Positions 11,061 to 24,195 are shown, counted from the first letter of the stretch. The stretch: 64,000 bases of DNA from Tachypleus tridentatus (GCF_004210375.1 NC_134830.1:5704001-5768000); one strand, 5' to 3'. The notes: generated by a model not told the origin, from the letters alone. Made by a program: numbers and translations.

Positions 11061-12215
11061 TTTGAAGACTGTGAGAGTGTTATAAAGTGTTATAGAATGT
11101 TATAAAGTGTTATAAAGTGACAATAAATCTCACTATTTGTGATAAAGTTGTTCAACAGGTATCGGCTGGTTGTGATGACCAACTGTCTTCCCTCTATTCC
11201 AATGGTGGACAGCAGTTTTCACTCCACGAATGTTGCTTAGTCTTCGAGAAGCGCATCACTCTAGTATAATTACATTAGCTGTTGTGAAGATCCTCTGATG
11301 TTCTTCCCACAGTTGCTAAGAAACAGGACAGAAATGTTAGACGGGCCGGATGCTGCCCGAGAGCCATATTTTGCCCACCCCTGTAGTCTAGTCTATTATT
11401 TATAGGTAGGGACGGCCAACACTGAGAAGCTTCACGTGAAACGTAACAAACAGACTTCCAGTTTGGTAGGACAACTTTTTTTTTTCAGTTTATATTTCAC
11501 AAATGTCCTACTGTTCTTTTATTCATTGCTATGAGAACCCTTATTCTGCATTATTATTTGTTACGCATTAATTCTTTAAGGGAATGTATTAGGAACCAGC
11601 AATTAATTACTTTACGCAGTGATTTATACACGTAAGAAAAGAAGTTTAATATAAACGACTTTCCATCAAAATATCTTAGATTTGTTTGTTTGTTCCTGCC
11701 TGTTGTATTGAGACAATGTTCATTAATGTATCTATTCTAATTAATTAAACCAGGTTAACGTTACGTTTCCGACGAATGAATAAGACAAATTTACGTCATC
11801 TGTAGTGTTCTCATGCACATGTTCGTGAAAGCTGTTGGGTTAACTTTTTAGTTTTGTGTTGTCTCTTACTTTGTTGTGGAACATATAGTCTTAACAACAC
11901 GTGGGTCGATAAAAGCTGGTTGTTCTAGCTAGTGGGAGGAAAGAAATGTGAAGGGCACGTGCACTTGAAAACCCACAATATTCATTTCTTTTTTTAATGT
12001 TTTCGTAGTAGAATAGCTAGAAATAAATAAACAACTCTATCAGTAATTTTATTTCTAATTTGTTGAAAAGGTGAAATAAGTAATTCGGTCGACAGAGGGC
12101 TCTTTGTAGGAAAGGAATAAATCTAAATTTAAGCGTGAAATATTAAAAATATCTTTCTTTTATCTTACACAAAACAACAAGTTTTTTCGTTCTAAATAGT
12201 TGTCGTACAGAGTTT
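11061..12215. other. Nothing recognised apart from short imperfect repeats
   Basis: AT-rich. 11070-11118 holds five imperfect copies of GTGTTATAAA. No exon or transposon signature was found. Confidence 0.4.
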
Positions 12216-12310
12216 GGTTGTTTAGAATCAAGCACAAGTCCATAGAATATCGCTGTGCTCTGCCCAACACGGGTATGACTCCGCAGACATACCACTGTGC
12301 CACTGGGGTT
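12216..12310 (-). mobile_element. tRNA-derived SINE, family C
   Basis: CTGTGCTCTGCCCAACACGG, the decayed box B GGGTATGACTCC and a good head (CAGACATACCACTGTGCCAC). Confidence 0.75.
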
Positions 12311-12433
12311 CTAGGCCTAGAGAAACGTGGAGTAAAATTGTAATTAATACGAATTTGGAAGAGTCCATTAAGGTTTGTTTTGTTATCGTGCCATCGGTTG
12401 ACAGGGACCAAAAGAAATAGGCAAAATTGATAC

Positions 12434-12485
12434 TTGGTGTGAGGAGGGCTCGAACCCACGACCCTCTTAATACGAGGTAAAAGAA
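12434..12485 (-). mobile_element. SINE family A head fragment
   Basis: TTGGTGTGAGGAGGGCTCGA followed by ACCCACGACCCTCTTAATAC matches the box-B half of a family A tRNA-like head in reverse. Only this part is recognisable. Confidence 0.55.
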
Positions 12486-12659
12486 ATATCACGAAACATG
12501 CGTCCATAAGGGATAAGAAAACACTCGCCTAGAATGGAGAGAACTCAACACAATTTATGTACATTCATCTCATATGTGTACTAAAGAATCGTTTTATGTG
12601 AGCCAGTGGACTTGTTTTGTGTGCGTCAGTTTCTTAGTTCAATAGAATGTACAAAGTCG

Positions 12660-12745
12660 CTATCTACTCGTCAACCGCTGGGAATTCAACCCTGGGTCTT
12701 AGCATTGTACGTCAGTAGACTTAGCGCCGTCCTATTATGGAACCA
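12660..12745 (-). mobile_element. tRNA-derived SINE, family B, decayed
   Basis: CAACCGCTGGGAATTCAACC and TTAGCATTGTACGTCAGTAG match the box-B and anticodon-arm regions of family B. Confidence 0.6.
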
Positions 12746-12776
12746 TTTGTGAGAGAAGTAGTCACGGGCTCATATG

Positions 12777-12860
12777 TTTATTGTTAAGGACAAAGCTACA
12801 CATGGATTATCCATAGTGTACTCTACACGGGTATCAAACACAGGTAATGAACAGAGTTAC
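12777..12860 (-). mobile_element. SINE family C fragment
   Basis: TTGTTAAGGACAAAGCTACA and ACGGGTATCAAACACAGGTA match the tail and box-B regions of family C, in reverse. Diverged. Confidence 0.45.
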
Positions 12861-12889
12861 AGAAAAAGATGAACATAAGGGTGTCCCTC

Positions 12890-12985
12890 CTCATACTGTC
12901 ACAGCAGAGAATCCATACCCATGATTGGAACAGTTTAAATAGCCCATTGTGTAGCTTTGTGCTCAGCTACAGACAAACAAAGGAG
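12890..12985 (+). mobile_element. SINE family C fragment
   Basis: ATAGCCCATTGTGTAGCTTT then GTGCTCAGCTACAGACAAAC is a clear family C 3' part. Upstream of about 12930 it is hard to follow. It faces the preceding fragment in the opposite orientation. Confidence 0.6.
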
Positions 12986-13399
12986 TACAACATTGCTAGG
13001 TTTACAAGTAATTAACAAATGTTAACGCTGTAACAACAAGTTCTCGTAACATCACGGCACCGACCAGCTTCTGAGAGATTTCAACCTTTGGCTATTTGCA
13101 GCGATAAACGAGACATTACCTAGATTTACAAAGGGGCCGCGCTCGTTAACTATACAGATAGTGTTAAAGGTCACTGCAGAAATAAATAATTTGAGGTCCT
13201 GTGGACTATGAAAATTTTTTTCATTATCTTTCTTAACTAAGACAGAGTAAGCGATATGAGACACATTATTAATGCACATAGTTCAGTCTTTCTCAGTAGA
13301 AAACATACAAGCAGTACTGACGGTGTTGAAATAGAGCGTACGTGTGAGAGACAACGGAGCTTGAGAGGGGAAGATTTTTATTTATTTAAGTTTTTTTTT
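12986..13399. other. Nothing recognised
   Basis: Mixed-composition sequence between SINE copies with small reading frames on both strands that look like chance. Confidence 0.4.
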
Positions 13400-13671
13400 T
13401 GTTTCTTGAAGTTCGCGCAAAGCTACACGAGGGCTATCTGCGCTAGCCGTCCCTATCTTAGCAGTGTAAGACTAGAGGGAAAGCAGCTAGTCGTCACCAT
13501 CCACCGCCAACTCTTTGGCTACTCTTTTACGAAAAAATAGTTGGATTGATCGTCACCTTATAATTATCCAACAGCTGAAAGGACAAGCATGTTTGGTGTG
13601 ACAGGGATTCGAACCTGCGACCTTCATATTACGAGTCGAGTATCTTAACCACCTGGCCGTGCTGGGCCACT
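13400..13671 (-). mobile_element. tRNA-derived SINE, family A, full length
   Basis: Full-length reverse copy: tail side GTTCGCGCAAAGCTACACGA, body GCAGTGTAAGACTAGAGGGA, box B GGGATTCGAACCTGCGACC, head ending CCACCTGGCCGTGCTGGGCC. Confidence 0.95.
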
Positions 13672-14669
13672 TATTTAAAATATAAGTGAAATGAATCCTC
13701 GAGAAGATAATCCAAGAAGTAACTATTTCTGTTAAGAGATGCTTTTATTCATGTTGTCAACACACTTCATAATCTGTTCGAAGCATTTTCTTTTTCCATG
13801 CAAATTACTTACTTAATTAATGAAATTAATATGAAATTCTTAAACTCAGTAAATATTTTAAAAGTTAAATATATCCCCGTGAAATAATTTATACCAGATC
13901 ATATTAGTTATGAACAAAATGGGTAAAAATAATAAGTTATAATGAGTTATAAAAGACTAACTGTATCGACATTGTTGTGGTTTACTGTTCTGAATTAATT
14001 TTGTTTCGGGTCTTGGATGCTGAAAAGTCAGCCTGACTGGGCAGTTTTGCAAATTTTCTTAACTCCTATTGTGATTGACTGCAAAGAAAGTTGGACTAAC
14101 CAGTGACTGGATAATGATACGTTGGGTGTGGTTACCTTCTGTAGGGTCACCTAGTCATTTTTTTTCTTGGATGCGTAGTTTTTAATGAAAGTTTTGAGTG
14201 AAAATGTTACGGGAGGGGATAGAAGGGAAGGTGCACAAATTTCGCAGGTTGAGTTCTTTACTTTCTCTTAGCAGTAGCGCTGCACTCCAGTAATCTAGTA
14301 TAAAATATAATTAACTAGAAACAGTCCCTGCACACGTCCTGTTGAAGTTACAGCTACATTAAGAAATATAATATTACTGTATGTTTCTATTGTTATATAC
14401 ACCCATTTATTAAAGTTCGAGGTTGCATCTAAGCTGTGGACTCTCTGAAAGTGCTTCAAGAGCACATTGGTTAGTCCGGGCCTGTCATAGGTATTTAAGT
14501 AGTTCAGACTTAGTGGAATGTTGGTATTAATTGACGGTCCCTAACTGTTCCTACTCAAGTGAAAGAATGCTTCGGGTTCTGTGTCGAAACATTCTTCGGA
14601 TATCACTTCGACACCATCGTAAGGAAATCGAGACGTTTTCTATAAATACTCAATTAAAATGAAATCTGA
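13672..14669. other. Nothing recognised
   Basis: AT-rich, no exon, repeat family or RNA gene seen. Confidence 0.4.
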
Positions 14670-14793
14670 AACGACAGTTATTTATAACTGGGAGACAGAG
14701 AAATGCTAGGACTAAAATGACATATATTTATAACTGTAAGACAGAAATGCTAGGACTAAAACGACAGTTATTTATAACTGGGAAACAGAACTA
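14670..14793. repeat. Short tandem repeat, about 47-bp unit, 2.6 copies
   Basis: ACGACAGTTATTTATAACTG recurs with AAATGCTAGGACTAAAA in between. The middle copy reads ATGACATATATTTATAACTG. Confidence 0.85.
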
Positions 14794-15035
14794 ATATGTG
14801 TTAAAGTACAGGAAGTCCAGTCATTTTACAGAGGTTCAAGAAGTGAGTGATTTACTGAAAATAAAGAATGGTTTAAAAGTTTAATTTCCTCAAGGGTGGA
14901 TGTGAAAGTGACATCCTCGAATAACAAAGTAACCCTTAAGTTTATAACTTTCTCAAAGATATTTTCGAAGTTTACAATAAACGTTTCTTCCAGATTCATG
15001 TTAATAGTGATATCTGTGATGTGAAAGTTATGGTT

Positions 15036-15297
15036 TGTTTATGAATTTCGCTCAAAGCTACACGATGGCTAGCTGGGCTCGCCGTCCCTAATTTAGTAGC
15101 GTAAGACTAGAGGAAAGGCAATTAGTCATCACCACCCACCGCCAACTCTTGGGCTACTCTTCTACCAACGAATAGGGAGATTGACCGTCACATTATAACG
15201 CCCTCAAGGGTGAGCATGTTTGGTGCGACGGGGATTGGAACCTGCGACCCTCGGATTACAAGTCGAGTTCCTTAACCATCTGGCCATGCCGGACCGT
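15036..15297 (-). mobile_element. tRNA-derived SINE, family A, full length
   Basis: Full-length reverse copy ending with its tRNA-like head (CCATCTGGCCATGCCGGACC) at 15297. The 41-bp minisatellite begins about 12 bp beyond the head. Confidence 0.95.
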
Positions 15298-15308
15298 GGA
15301 GGGGAAGA

Positions 15309-16874
15309 ACCACGTGTTTAATATCACAACCTGTTACGAACTATCTATTACCACGTGTTTAATGTTACAACCTGTTACGTACTATCTATTACTACGTGTT
15401 TAATGTTACAACCTGTTACGTACTATCTATTATTACGTGTTTAATATTACAACCTGTTACGTACTATCTATTACCACGTGTTTAATATTACAACCTGTTA
15501 CGTACTATCTATTACCACGTGTTTAATATTACAACCTGTTACTACTATCTATTACCACGTGTTTAATGTTACAATCTGTTACGTACTATCTATTACCACG
15601 TGTTTAATATTACAACCTGTTACGTACTATCTATTACCACGTGTTTAATATTACAACCTGTTACGTACTATCTATTACCACGTGTTTAATATCACAACCT
15701 GTTACGTACTATCTATTACCACGTGTTTAATATCACAACCTGTTACGTACTATCTATTACCACGTGTTTAATATTACAACCTGTTACGTACTATCTATTA
15801 CCACGTTTTTAATGTTACAACCTGTTACTACTATCTATTACCACGTGTTTAATGTTACAACCTGTTACGTACTATCTATTACCACGTGTTTAATATTACA
15901 ACCTGTTACGTACTATCTATTACCACGTGTTTAATATCACAACCTGTTACGTACTATCTATTACCACGTGTTTAATATCACAACCTGTTACGTACTATCT
16001 ATTACTACGTGTTTAATGTCACAACCTGTTACGTACTATCTAATACTACGTGTTTAATGTTACAACCTGTTACGTACTATCTATTACCACGTGTTTAATA
16101 TTACAACCTGTTACGTACTATCTATTACCACGTGTTTAATATTACAACCTGTTACGTACTATCTATTACCACGTGTTTAATATTACAACCTGTTACGTAC
16201 TATCTATTACCACGTTTTTAATATTACAACCTGTTACTACTATCTATTACCACGTGTTTAATATCACAACCTGTTACGTACTATCTATTACCACGTGTTT
16301 AATATTACAACCTGTTACGTACTATCTAATACTACGTGTTTAATGTTACAACCTGTTACGTACTATCTATTACCACGTGTTTAATATTACAACCTGTTAC
16401 GTACTATCTATTACCACGTATTTAATATTACAACCTGTTACGTACTATCTATTACCACGTTTTTAATATTACAACCTGTTACGTACTATCTATTACCACG
16501 TGTTTAATATTACAACCTGTTACGTACTATCTATTACCACGTGTTTAATATTACAACCTGTTACGTACTATCTATTACCACGTTTTTTAATATTACAACC
16601 TGTTACGTACTATCTATTACCACGTGTTTAATATTACAACCTGTTACGTACTATCTATTACCACGTGTTTAATATTACAACCTGTTACGTACTATCTATT
16701 ACCACGTTTTTAATGTTACAACCTGTTACGTACTATCTATTACCACGTGTTTAATATCACAACCTGTTACGTACTATCTATTACCACGTGTTTAATATCA
16801 CAACCTGTTACGTACTATCTATTACCACGTGTTTAATATTACAACCTGTTACGTACTATCTATTAATACGTGTT
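15309..16874. repeat. Minisatellite, 41-bp unit with an E-box, about 38 copies
   Basis: Most units contain ACCACGTGTTTAATATTACA followed by ACCTGTTACGTACTATCTATT. The palindromes CACGTG and TACGTA recur about once per unit. Variants include ACTACGTG, ACCACGTTTTT (E-box lost) and units where TTACGTACTA has shrunk to TTACTACTA. Identity between units is high. Confidence 0.98.
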
Positions 16875-19384
16875 GAAAACGTTAGAAATACCTGAATTTT
16901 TTTTCCTATCTTTTGCCCAATATTCGTGTAACGAGTTAAATGTAATCAGAAGAATACATGTTTTAACAGATAATAACTAAAAATAAAGGAAGTGATCGTA
17001 TTATGTATCAACTGTTTTTTTATGTATGTATTATAGAAAACATTTAACATGGACCTTTTCACACACTAAATTTTAATAATATATTGAAAAGGCTTCAGAT
17101 AAACCAAAGTTTTATCCTTTAACATTGTTGTGTTTAGATACGTCGGAGGGTTTACCCTAAAAAGAAATTAAATCGTGATAAGTCAATGATGGTTAAAATT
17201 AGCTTAAAAACACTTGGGGTTAGGCTTAACCATAATACCGGTGTATTGTTATGAAATAACAAAACGACTTTCCCTTATTAATGAATATAGACTCGTCCTA
17301 GAGGGTAATTTCATCTCTTTATTGGTTGACACAGAACTTTCGACTCAACGCGAGGGTCTATCGTCTGGAAAATGTTTAATAAAGTCTACACGTAGAGTAC
17401 GTAGTAAGTAACACGCGAGTTAAGTTGCCCGTATTTCAATGGGCGTATTTGTAAGCTCTTAAACTGTGAACGAAAGTGGTTTGACGTGCTGTTCTTGTAA
17501 CGTTAGTTACGGTGAGTATTATATGCTTTGAAACTCTGTTGTTGTTTTTTACAGTTCATTTTATTTGTGACGAACATTTAGAAAGTTTTAGAACGTTTAT
17601 TTCAATGTAATTGAACTATGTGGATCATGTCTGTTTCACTGGAGTAAATAGTCCAGGTACCGGTTGTGTAGGCGTATAACATCAGCAAGAGAACGTGCCA
17701 CATCTTTAGTCTGAGGTGAGTATCGAACCGTTTACGTCTTAACTGTAAACTATAATCTTCTCAAAGAAATGTGAACGGGTTGTTGTCAGACACGTTATCT
17801 GGGACGTAAAACTGTCTCTGGTCTTTGACGTGATGGTGACGCAACATCAAGACCGAAACTAGTTCTACACTTGCAATATTTAAGGGTTAAACTTCGTAAT
17901 GAAACTAACAAACTATAAACACCTAGTTTCCGGGTGGTGTACCTTCCCCAGGTGTACGTAAGCCTACATGTCTCATGAAGTTTAGCAAAAACTGCAGATT
18001 GCCTGAAGATATTTGTATTTGTTATAAAGTATTTTAGTCCTAACAAAATGTGCAGCTGCGGTGGGTTTATTAAAACAACCATTTGGTGAGGCACTGGAAC
18101 ATGTAAACAAAACATGATAGCTTGTTACAAAGATGGACTGCACCCTTCGTTCCCAGATGTGGTGTGTACAAACATCGCACCCCTTTGCCCTTCTAGCCCA
18201 GGTGTGGTGTGAAAAATACTGGAGCATCATCGTATTGTCTTTTTCTTTTCAACTTGGCTAATGGGAGAAGACACACGAAGATGGGACATTTGTTGTTTTT
18301 CTCTGCCTGACCTCGGTGATAAAGTTTCTGTATGTCTCGAGAGAGTTTCCTCTGGTGGGGGCGTGGGTGAATACAAGTAGCATTAAGCAAGGTTTTGCTA
18401 TTAACTGGAGAAAAAAAATCACTGATAAGCTATCGCCTACGAAACTGGAAGTGAAGAAATGCTTTGGACTTTTAAAACGGAAATAAATAAATGAATACTG
18501 CATGAAGAAATTGATAGATCATGTTTACGCAGGCAGAGCGTAAACACGCTAGGACTAATATTTGGTTGTCAGGTGTTTGAAGACAAGTACACGGCGCACG
18601 TGACAGTGTAGTTGCTTCACAGATGGTTTAGGGGAGGGTGGACGTCGATTTCCTGCAAAATATAGGATGGGTTTAAATTTTATTTTTTGAAAGACCAAGT
18701 GGTCAGTTATTGTCCGTATTTTCAGTTTATTCTCTTGTCAAAGATGCTTTCGGTGCTTTTAACGAATACTTTTGTCAAAATCAAGTTATTTGTAATATCT
18801 TTGACTTACGTCATAATGAAGTCAAGAGACACGAGTTTTCGTCTGTTTTCAACTGCTGGTTTGTGTGCGTTGGCTGAAATTATGTAAAGTTTGCTCAGTT
18901 GTGCGTTAATTATGTAACATACTAAACTATTCGCTTGAATAACAACAAATTCACAAAACATAATATTTTACTTAGCGGTGGATCTAACAAGATAAATCTA
19001 TTTATTTGGCCATGCATCTGGCAACGTGGTTGAATCCATAGAAAAAGTAATTGTTATTGGATATAAAACAATAGTTAGAGACATAACTCGTAACTAACTG
19101 AAAAAGTCTCTGATAGAAAATTTCGTACTTTGTTGTAAAATGTGATGAAATCCTACATCAACTATACACTCCAACACGCAGGGGTTTGTTTATAAAGAAA
19201 ACCCCTTGTGTATTTGTCAGTGAAAAGAAAGAATATTTTCCGGTATGACCCTTACAATATATCCGCTCCATCGAGTACCGACGAAGCATTTAAACTATTA
19301 CCAGTGTTCATCAGGCCGCATAGTATCCGACGTACACTGCATTGGCGCAGACGCTGTATATGGTATTAGTTTAATGAAAACGAC
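16875..19384. other. Longest non-repeat stretch, nothing recognised
   Basis: About 2.5 kb without a repeat family I recognise. Several small frames lie at 17214-17411 (+) and 17795-18503 (-), without domains. Two donor-like sequences (GGTGAGTATT near 17510, AGGTGAGTATC near 17716) occur on the + strand, the strand of the downstream gene, but no adjoining exon is supported. The related phrases CCCAGATGTGGTGTG and CCCAGGTGTGGTGTG occur at about 18152 and 18197. Confidence 0.4.
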
Positions 19385-22300
19385 TGTAGCACTGTGAGCT
19401 AGATTAACTAAGGACTGTTGTATTGTGGACTGGATTAACTAAGGACTGTTGTATTGTGAGCTAGATTAACTAAGGACTGTTGTATTGTGAACTAGATTAA
19501 CTAAGGACTGTTGTATTGTGAACTAGATTAATAAATAACTGTTGTATTGTGAACTAGATTAATAAATAACTGTTGTATTGTGAACTAGATTAACTAAGGA
19601 CTGTTGTATTGTGAACTAGATTAACTAAGGACTGTTGTATTGTGAACTAGATTAACTAAGGACTGTTGTATTGTGAACTAGATTAACTAAGGACTGTTGT
19701 ATTCTGAGCTAGATTAACTGAGGACTGTTGTATTGTGAGCTAGATTAACTAAAGACTGTTGTATTGTGGAGTAGATTAACTAAGGACTGTTGTATTGTGA
19801 ACTAGATTAACTAAGGACTGTTGTTATGTGGACTAGATTAACTAAGGACTGTTGTATTGTGGAGTAGATTAACCAAGGACTGTTGTATTGTGGAGTAGAT
19901 TAACCAAGGACCGTTGTATTGTGAGCTAGATTAACCAAGGACTGTTGTATTGTGAGCTAGATTAACTAAGGACCGTTGTATTGTGGACCAGATTAACTAA
20001 GGACTGTTGTTATGTGGACTAGATTAACCAAGGACTGCTGTATTGTGGAGTAGATTAACCAAGGACCGTTGTATTGTGAGCTAGATTAACCAAGGACTGT
20101 TGTATTGTGAGCTAGATTAACCAAGGACTGTTGTGTTGTGAGCTAGATTAACCAAGGACCGTTGTGTTGTGAGCAAGATTAACCAAGGACCGTTGTATTG
20201 TGAGCTAGATTAACCAAGGACCGTTGTATTGTGAGCTAGATTAACTAAGGACCGTTGTATTGTGGACTAGATTAACTAAGGACCGTTGTATTGTGAGCTA
20301 GATTAACCAAGGACTGCTGTATTGTGAGCTAGATTAACCAAGGACTGTTGTATTGTGAGCTAGATTAACCAAGGACTGTTGTATTGTGAACTAGATTAAC
20401 TAAGGACTGTTGTATTGTGAACTAGATTAACTAAGGACTGTTGTATTATGAGCTAGATTAACTAAGGACTGTTGTAATGTGGACTAGATTAACTAAGGAC
20501 TGTTGTATTGTGAGCTAGATTAACCAAGGACTGTTGTATTGTGAGCTAGATTAACCAAGGACTGTTGTATTGTGAGCTAGATTAACTAAGGACTGTTGTA
20601 TTGTGGACTGGATTAACTAAGGACTGTTGTATTGTGGACTGGATTAACTAAGGACTGTTGTATTGTGAACTAGATTAATAAATAACTGTTGTATTGTGAA
20701 CTAGATTAGTAAATAACTGTTGTATTGTGAACTAGATTAGTAAATAACTGTTGTATTGTGAACTAGATTAGTAAATAACTGTTGTATTGTGAACTAGATT
20801 AATAAATAACTGTTGTATTGTGAACTAGATTAACTAAGGACTGTTGTATTGTGAACTAGATTAACTAAGGACTGTTGTATTGTGAACTAGATTAACTAAG
20901 GACTGTTGTATTGTGAGCTAGATTAACTAAGGACTGTTGTATTGTGAGCTAGATTAACTAAGGACTGTTGTATTGTGAGCTAGATTAACTAAGGACTGTT
21001 GTATTGTGAGCTAGATTAACTGAGGACTGTTGTATTGTGAGCTAGATTAACTGAGGACTGTTGTATTGTGAGCTAGATTAACTGAGGACTGTTGTAATGT
21101 GGACTAGATTAACTGAGGACTGTTGTATTGTGACCTAGATTAACTAAGGACTGTTGTATTGTGGACTAGATAAACAAAGGACCGTTGTATTGTGAGCTAG
21201 ATTAACCAAGGACCGTTGTACTGTGAGCTAGATTAACCAAGGACCGTTGTATTGTGAGCTAGATTAACCAAGGACTGCTGTATTGTGAGCTAGATTATCT
21301 AAGGACCGTTGTATTGTGAGCTAGATTAACTAAGGACCGTTGTATTGTGGACCAGATTAACCAAGGACCGTTGTATTGTGAGCTAGATTAACCAAGGACC
21401 GTTGTGTTGTGAGCTAGATTAACCAAGGACCGTTGTGTTGTGAGCAAGATTAACTAAGGACTGTTGTATTGTGGACCAGATTAACTAAGGACCGTTGTAT
21501 TGTGAGCTAGATTAACTAAGGACTGTTGTATTGTGAGCTAGATTAACTAAGGACTGTTGTATTGTGGACTAGATTAACTAAGGACTGTTGTATTGTGAGC
21601 TAGATTAACTAAGGACTGTTGTATTGTGAGCTAGATTAACCAAGGACTGTTGTATTGTGAGCTAGATTAACCAAGGACCGCTGTATTGTGAGCTAGATTA
21701 ACCAAGGACCGCTGTAATGTGGACCAGATTAACCAAGGACCGTTGTATTGTGAGCTAGATTAACCAAGGACCGTTGTATTGTGAGCTAGATTAACCAAGG
21801 ACCGTTGTATTGTGAGCTAGATTAACCAAGGACTGTTGTATTGTGAGCTAGATTAACCAAGGACTGTTGTATTGTGAGCTAGATTAACTAAGGACTGTTG
21901 TATTGTGAGCTAGATTAACTAAGGACTGTTGTATTGTGAGCTAGATTAACTAAGGACTGTTGTATTGTGGACTGGATTAACTAAGGACTGTTGTATTGTG
22001 AACTAGATTAGTAAATAACTGTTGTATTGTGAACTAGATTAGTAAATAACTGTTGTATTGTGAACTAGATTAGTAAATAACTGTTGTATTGTGAACTAGA
22101 TTAATAAATAACTGTTGTATTGTGAACTAGATTAACTAAGGACTGTTGTATTGTGAACTAGATTAACTAAGGACTGTTGTATTGTGAACTAGATTAACTA
22201 AGGACTGTTGTATTGTGAACTAGATTAACTAAGGACTGTTGTATTGTGAGCTAGATTAACTAAGGACTGTTGTATTGTGGAGTAGATTAACTAAGGACTG

Positions 22301-22505
22301 TTGTATTGTGAGCTAGATTAACTAAGGACTGTTGTATTGTGAGCTAGATTAACTAAGGACTGTTGTATTGTGAGCTAGATTAACTAAGGACTGTTGTAAT
22401 GTGAACTAGATTAACTAAGGACTGTTGTAATGTGGACTAGATTAACTAAGGACTGTTGTATTGTGGACTAGATTAACTAAGGGCTGTTGTAATGTGAATC
22501 AGATC
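19385..22505. repeat. Minisatellite, 31-bp unit, about 100 copies
   Basis: The unit is AGATTAACTAAGGACTGTTG plus TATTGTGAGCT. Common variants are GAACT, GGACT and GAGT before AGATTAA, CCAAGG or CTAAGG, and GACCG or GACTG. A distinct variant with (A/G)TAAATAACTG occurs in clusters near 19530, 20670-20820 and 22005-22110. The last two clusters are exactly 1,302 bp (42 units) apart, pointing to a block duplication inside the array. The right end abuts the LINE at about 22506. Confidence 0.98.
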
Positions 22506-22977
22506 AACTCCCATCGGTGTGAATTCATGTACGTGGTGAGAAGACCTTCCAGAGAAGGTTCTTTTCTTTAGTTTACCTGCTCTGGGATCTAAACATCCAC
22601 CCACGTATTTATCATGCGTGCCGAAACCTGAAAAAGAGGAGAGGATCCTAGTGGTTGAGGGGTCCAACTCTAACACACCAATTTGGTCTTGTATTCCTGT
22701 GAATAAGCAATCTTGGTGTGGCTACCACAGGGTCAGTGGGCTTGTCCACTTGAGCTAGGGGTAACTGAGTACCAGTGTCGGTCGTTTTCAATGGATGTTG
22801 TGGACATTCTGTCTGATGATGGTGTTTGAGTATAGTGCTCACGAAATCCTGGCGTTGCTGCAGTGTCCCTGTTTGACATTATAGTGCGTCCCCTAGTAGG
22901 GATCCATAGTGGTGCGCCACCTCGTAGGGCTCCATGGTGGGTGGGGTCAGTGGGCACCGAAATTTTCTTTTTTTCTT

Positions 22978-24195
22978 ATGGATCCTCCAAATAAAAATTG
23001 AAATAAAATAATAAAAATACAGTCAACAGGTAAATGACCACGTCTTGAAGATTCTGAGCAGTAGTGTTTAGCATCTGTAACACCTGTTGTACTTCATTAT
23101 ATTACATTCAAAGCTTTAGGGCTAATGTCTCCTTTTTTCATTCAGAAGGGACTAGAGGGACTTGCTGGCTCTCCTTAGTCAGTCAGACAGCTTCACTCCC
23201 ATGACATATTGGTGGAAACATCCACTCCTGAACACATTGAACTCTTCTTGCATTGAGGGTACACCCATTGAGTTTACTCTCCATGATACTTTGAATTCGT
23301 CACGAGGAATTATTGTTGAGAGGGCTTTGAATAGCATCGCACAGTCTGAAATTCTCACTGGTTTCTCCATTCGTTAAGATCGAATTATGATGCTGACCAA
23401 TGTCCTCATTTTGACGTTCATATCAACACGTCCACCTGCTACCATCAAGGTAAATTGCAAGGTTTGTTCCAAGCTCTCTCGGATATTTCCCACGTTAGCG
23501 GTTTCGTCACTGAAATACATCGAGTCGTGGTTCCTTGACGTGTGCTTGTTGTAGTGGTAAGGTCCACGATGTCCACAAGCGTGAAATAAACCTTCAATGC
23601 GTCAACTGTAGTGGCTCTCACCCATCTTAGACCTTCAATGCGTCAACTGTAGTGGCCATCTTACTTTTGTTCATGTCTGAGGTTGGTGGAAGAAAAAGAG
23701 GTACAGCGTTTGAAAACGGCTCACAATAATTTTTATCTCGAGGTTCTAAAGTTACTGTGCATCACTCCATATCAGACGTATGCTGCTGCTACTGTCCATC
23801 ACTCCATATCAGACGTATGCTGCTGCTACTGTCCATCACTCCATTTCAGACGTATGCTGCTGCACTTCATTTCAGTGCTCCTGTGGGAGTGCAGGCGGAT
23901 CTCTCGGTGAAAAGCATTGTTCCCAAACCATGTGAAAATACTTTTGTTCTCCATGGTTAAGAAAGTAGATGAATCAACGTCAATACCTATCTCTGTCCCT
24001 ACCACTCATTTCAGCAGATCTGCGGATCCATTTCCTTTGATTTCAGGTTCAGGCATTTCCTCGGGTCCATTACCCTCTCCAACCCCAAGATGCAGAACGA
24101 TCATTCGTTCACGCTCGCAGTCACTGTTATCTTCTTCCAATGACAAAGACCTGCCCAATCGACCCAATAGACCTCCTTCGAATACAGAAAATTAA
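22978..24195 (+). pseudogene. LINE ORF1 (gag-like) remnant
   Basis: The likely start is ATG at 22978 (MDPPNKN, then a stop). Recognisable pieces in changing frames are SVRQLHSHDILVETSTPEH near 23170-23240, GTPIEFTLHDTLNSSRGIIV and ERALNSIAQSEILTGFS at about 23255-23370, zinc-knuckle-like CVNCSGSHP near 23605, and EEKEVQRLKTAHN after 23686. These fit a nucleic-acid-binding gag protein of Jockey-type LINEs. Two small internal tandem duplications disturb it: about 41 bp at 23591-23655 and a 36-bp unit in 3 copies at 23757-23862. No frame spans the region. Confidence 0.75.
23757..23862. repeat. 36-bp unit, 3 copies, inside the LINE gag remnant
   Basis: CATCACTCCATATCAGACGT followed by ATGCTGCTGCTACTGTC, three times; the third copy has ATTTCAG. 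The unit is a multiple of 3, so it keeps frame. Confidence 0.93.

Noticed and set aside
17500..17725. Two strong donor-like sequences (GGTGAGTATT, AGGTGAGTATC) that could end early exons of the downstream gene
   Set aside because: No open frame or acceptor next to them could be supported, and they are about 34 kb from the first supported exon.
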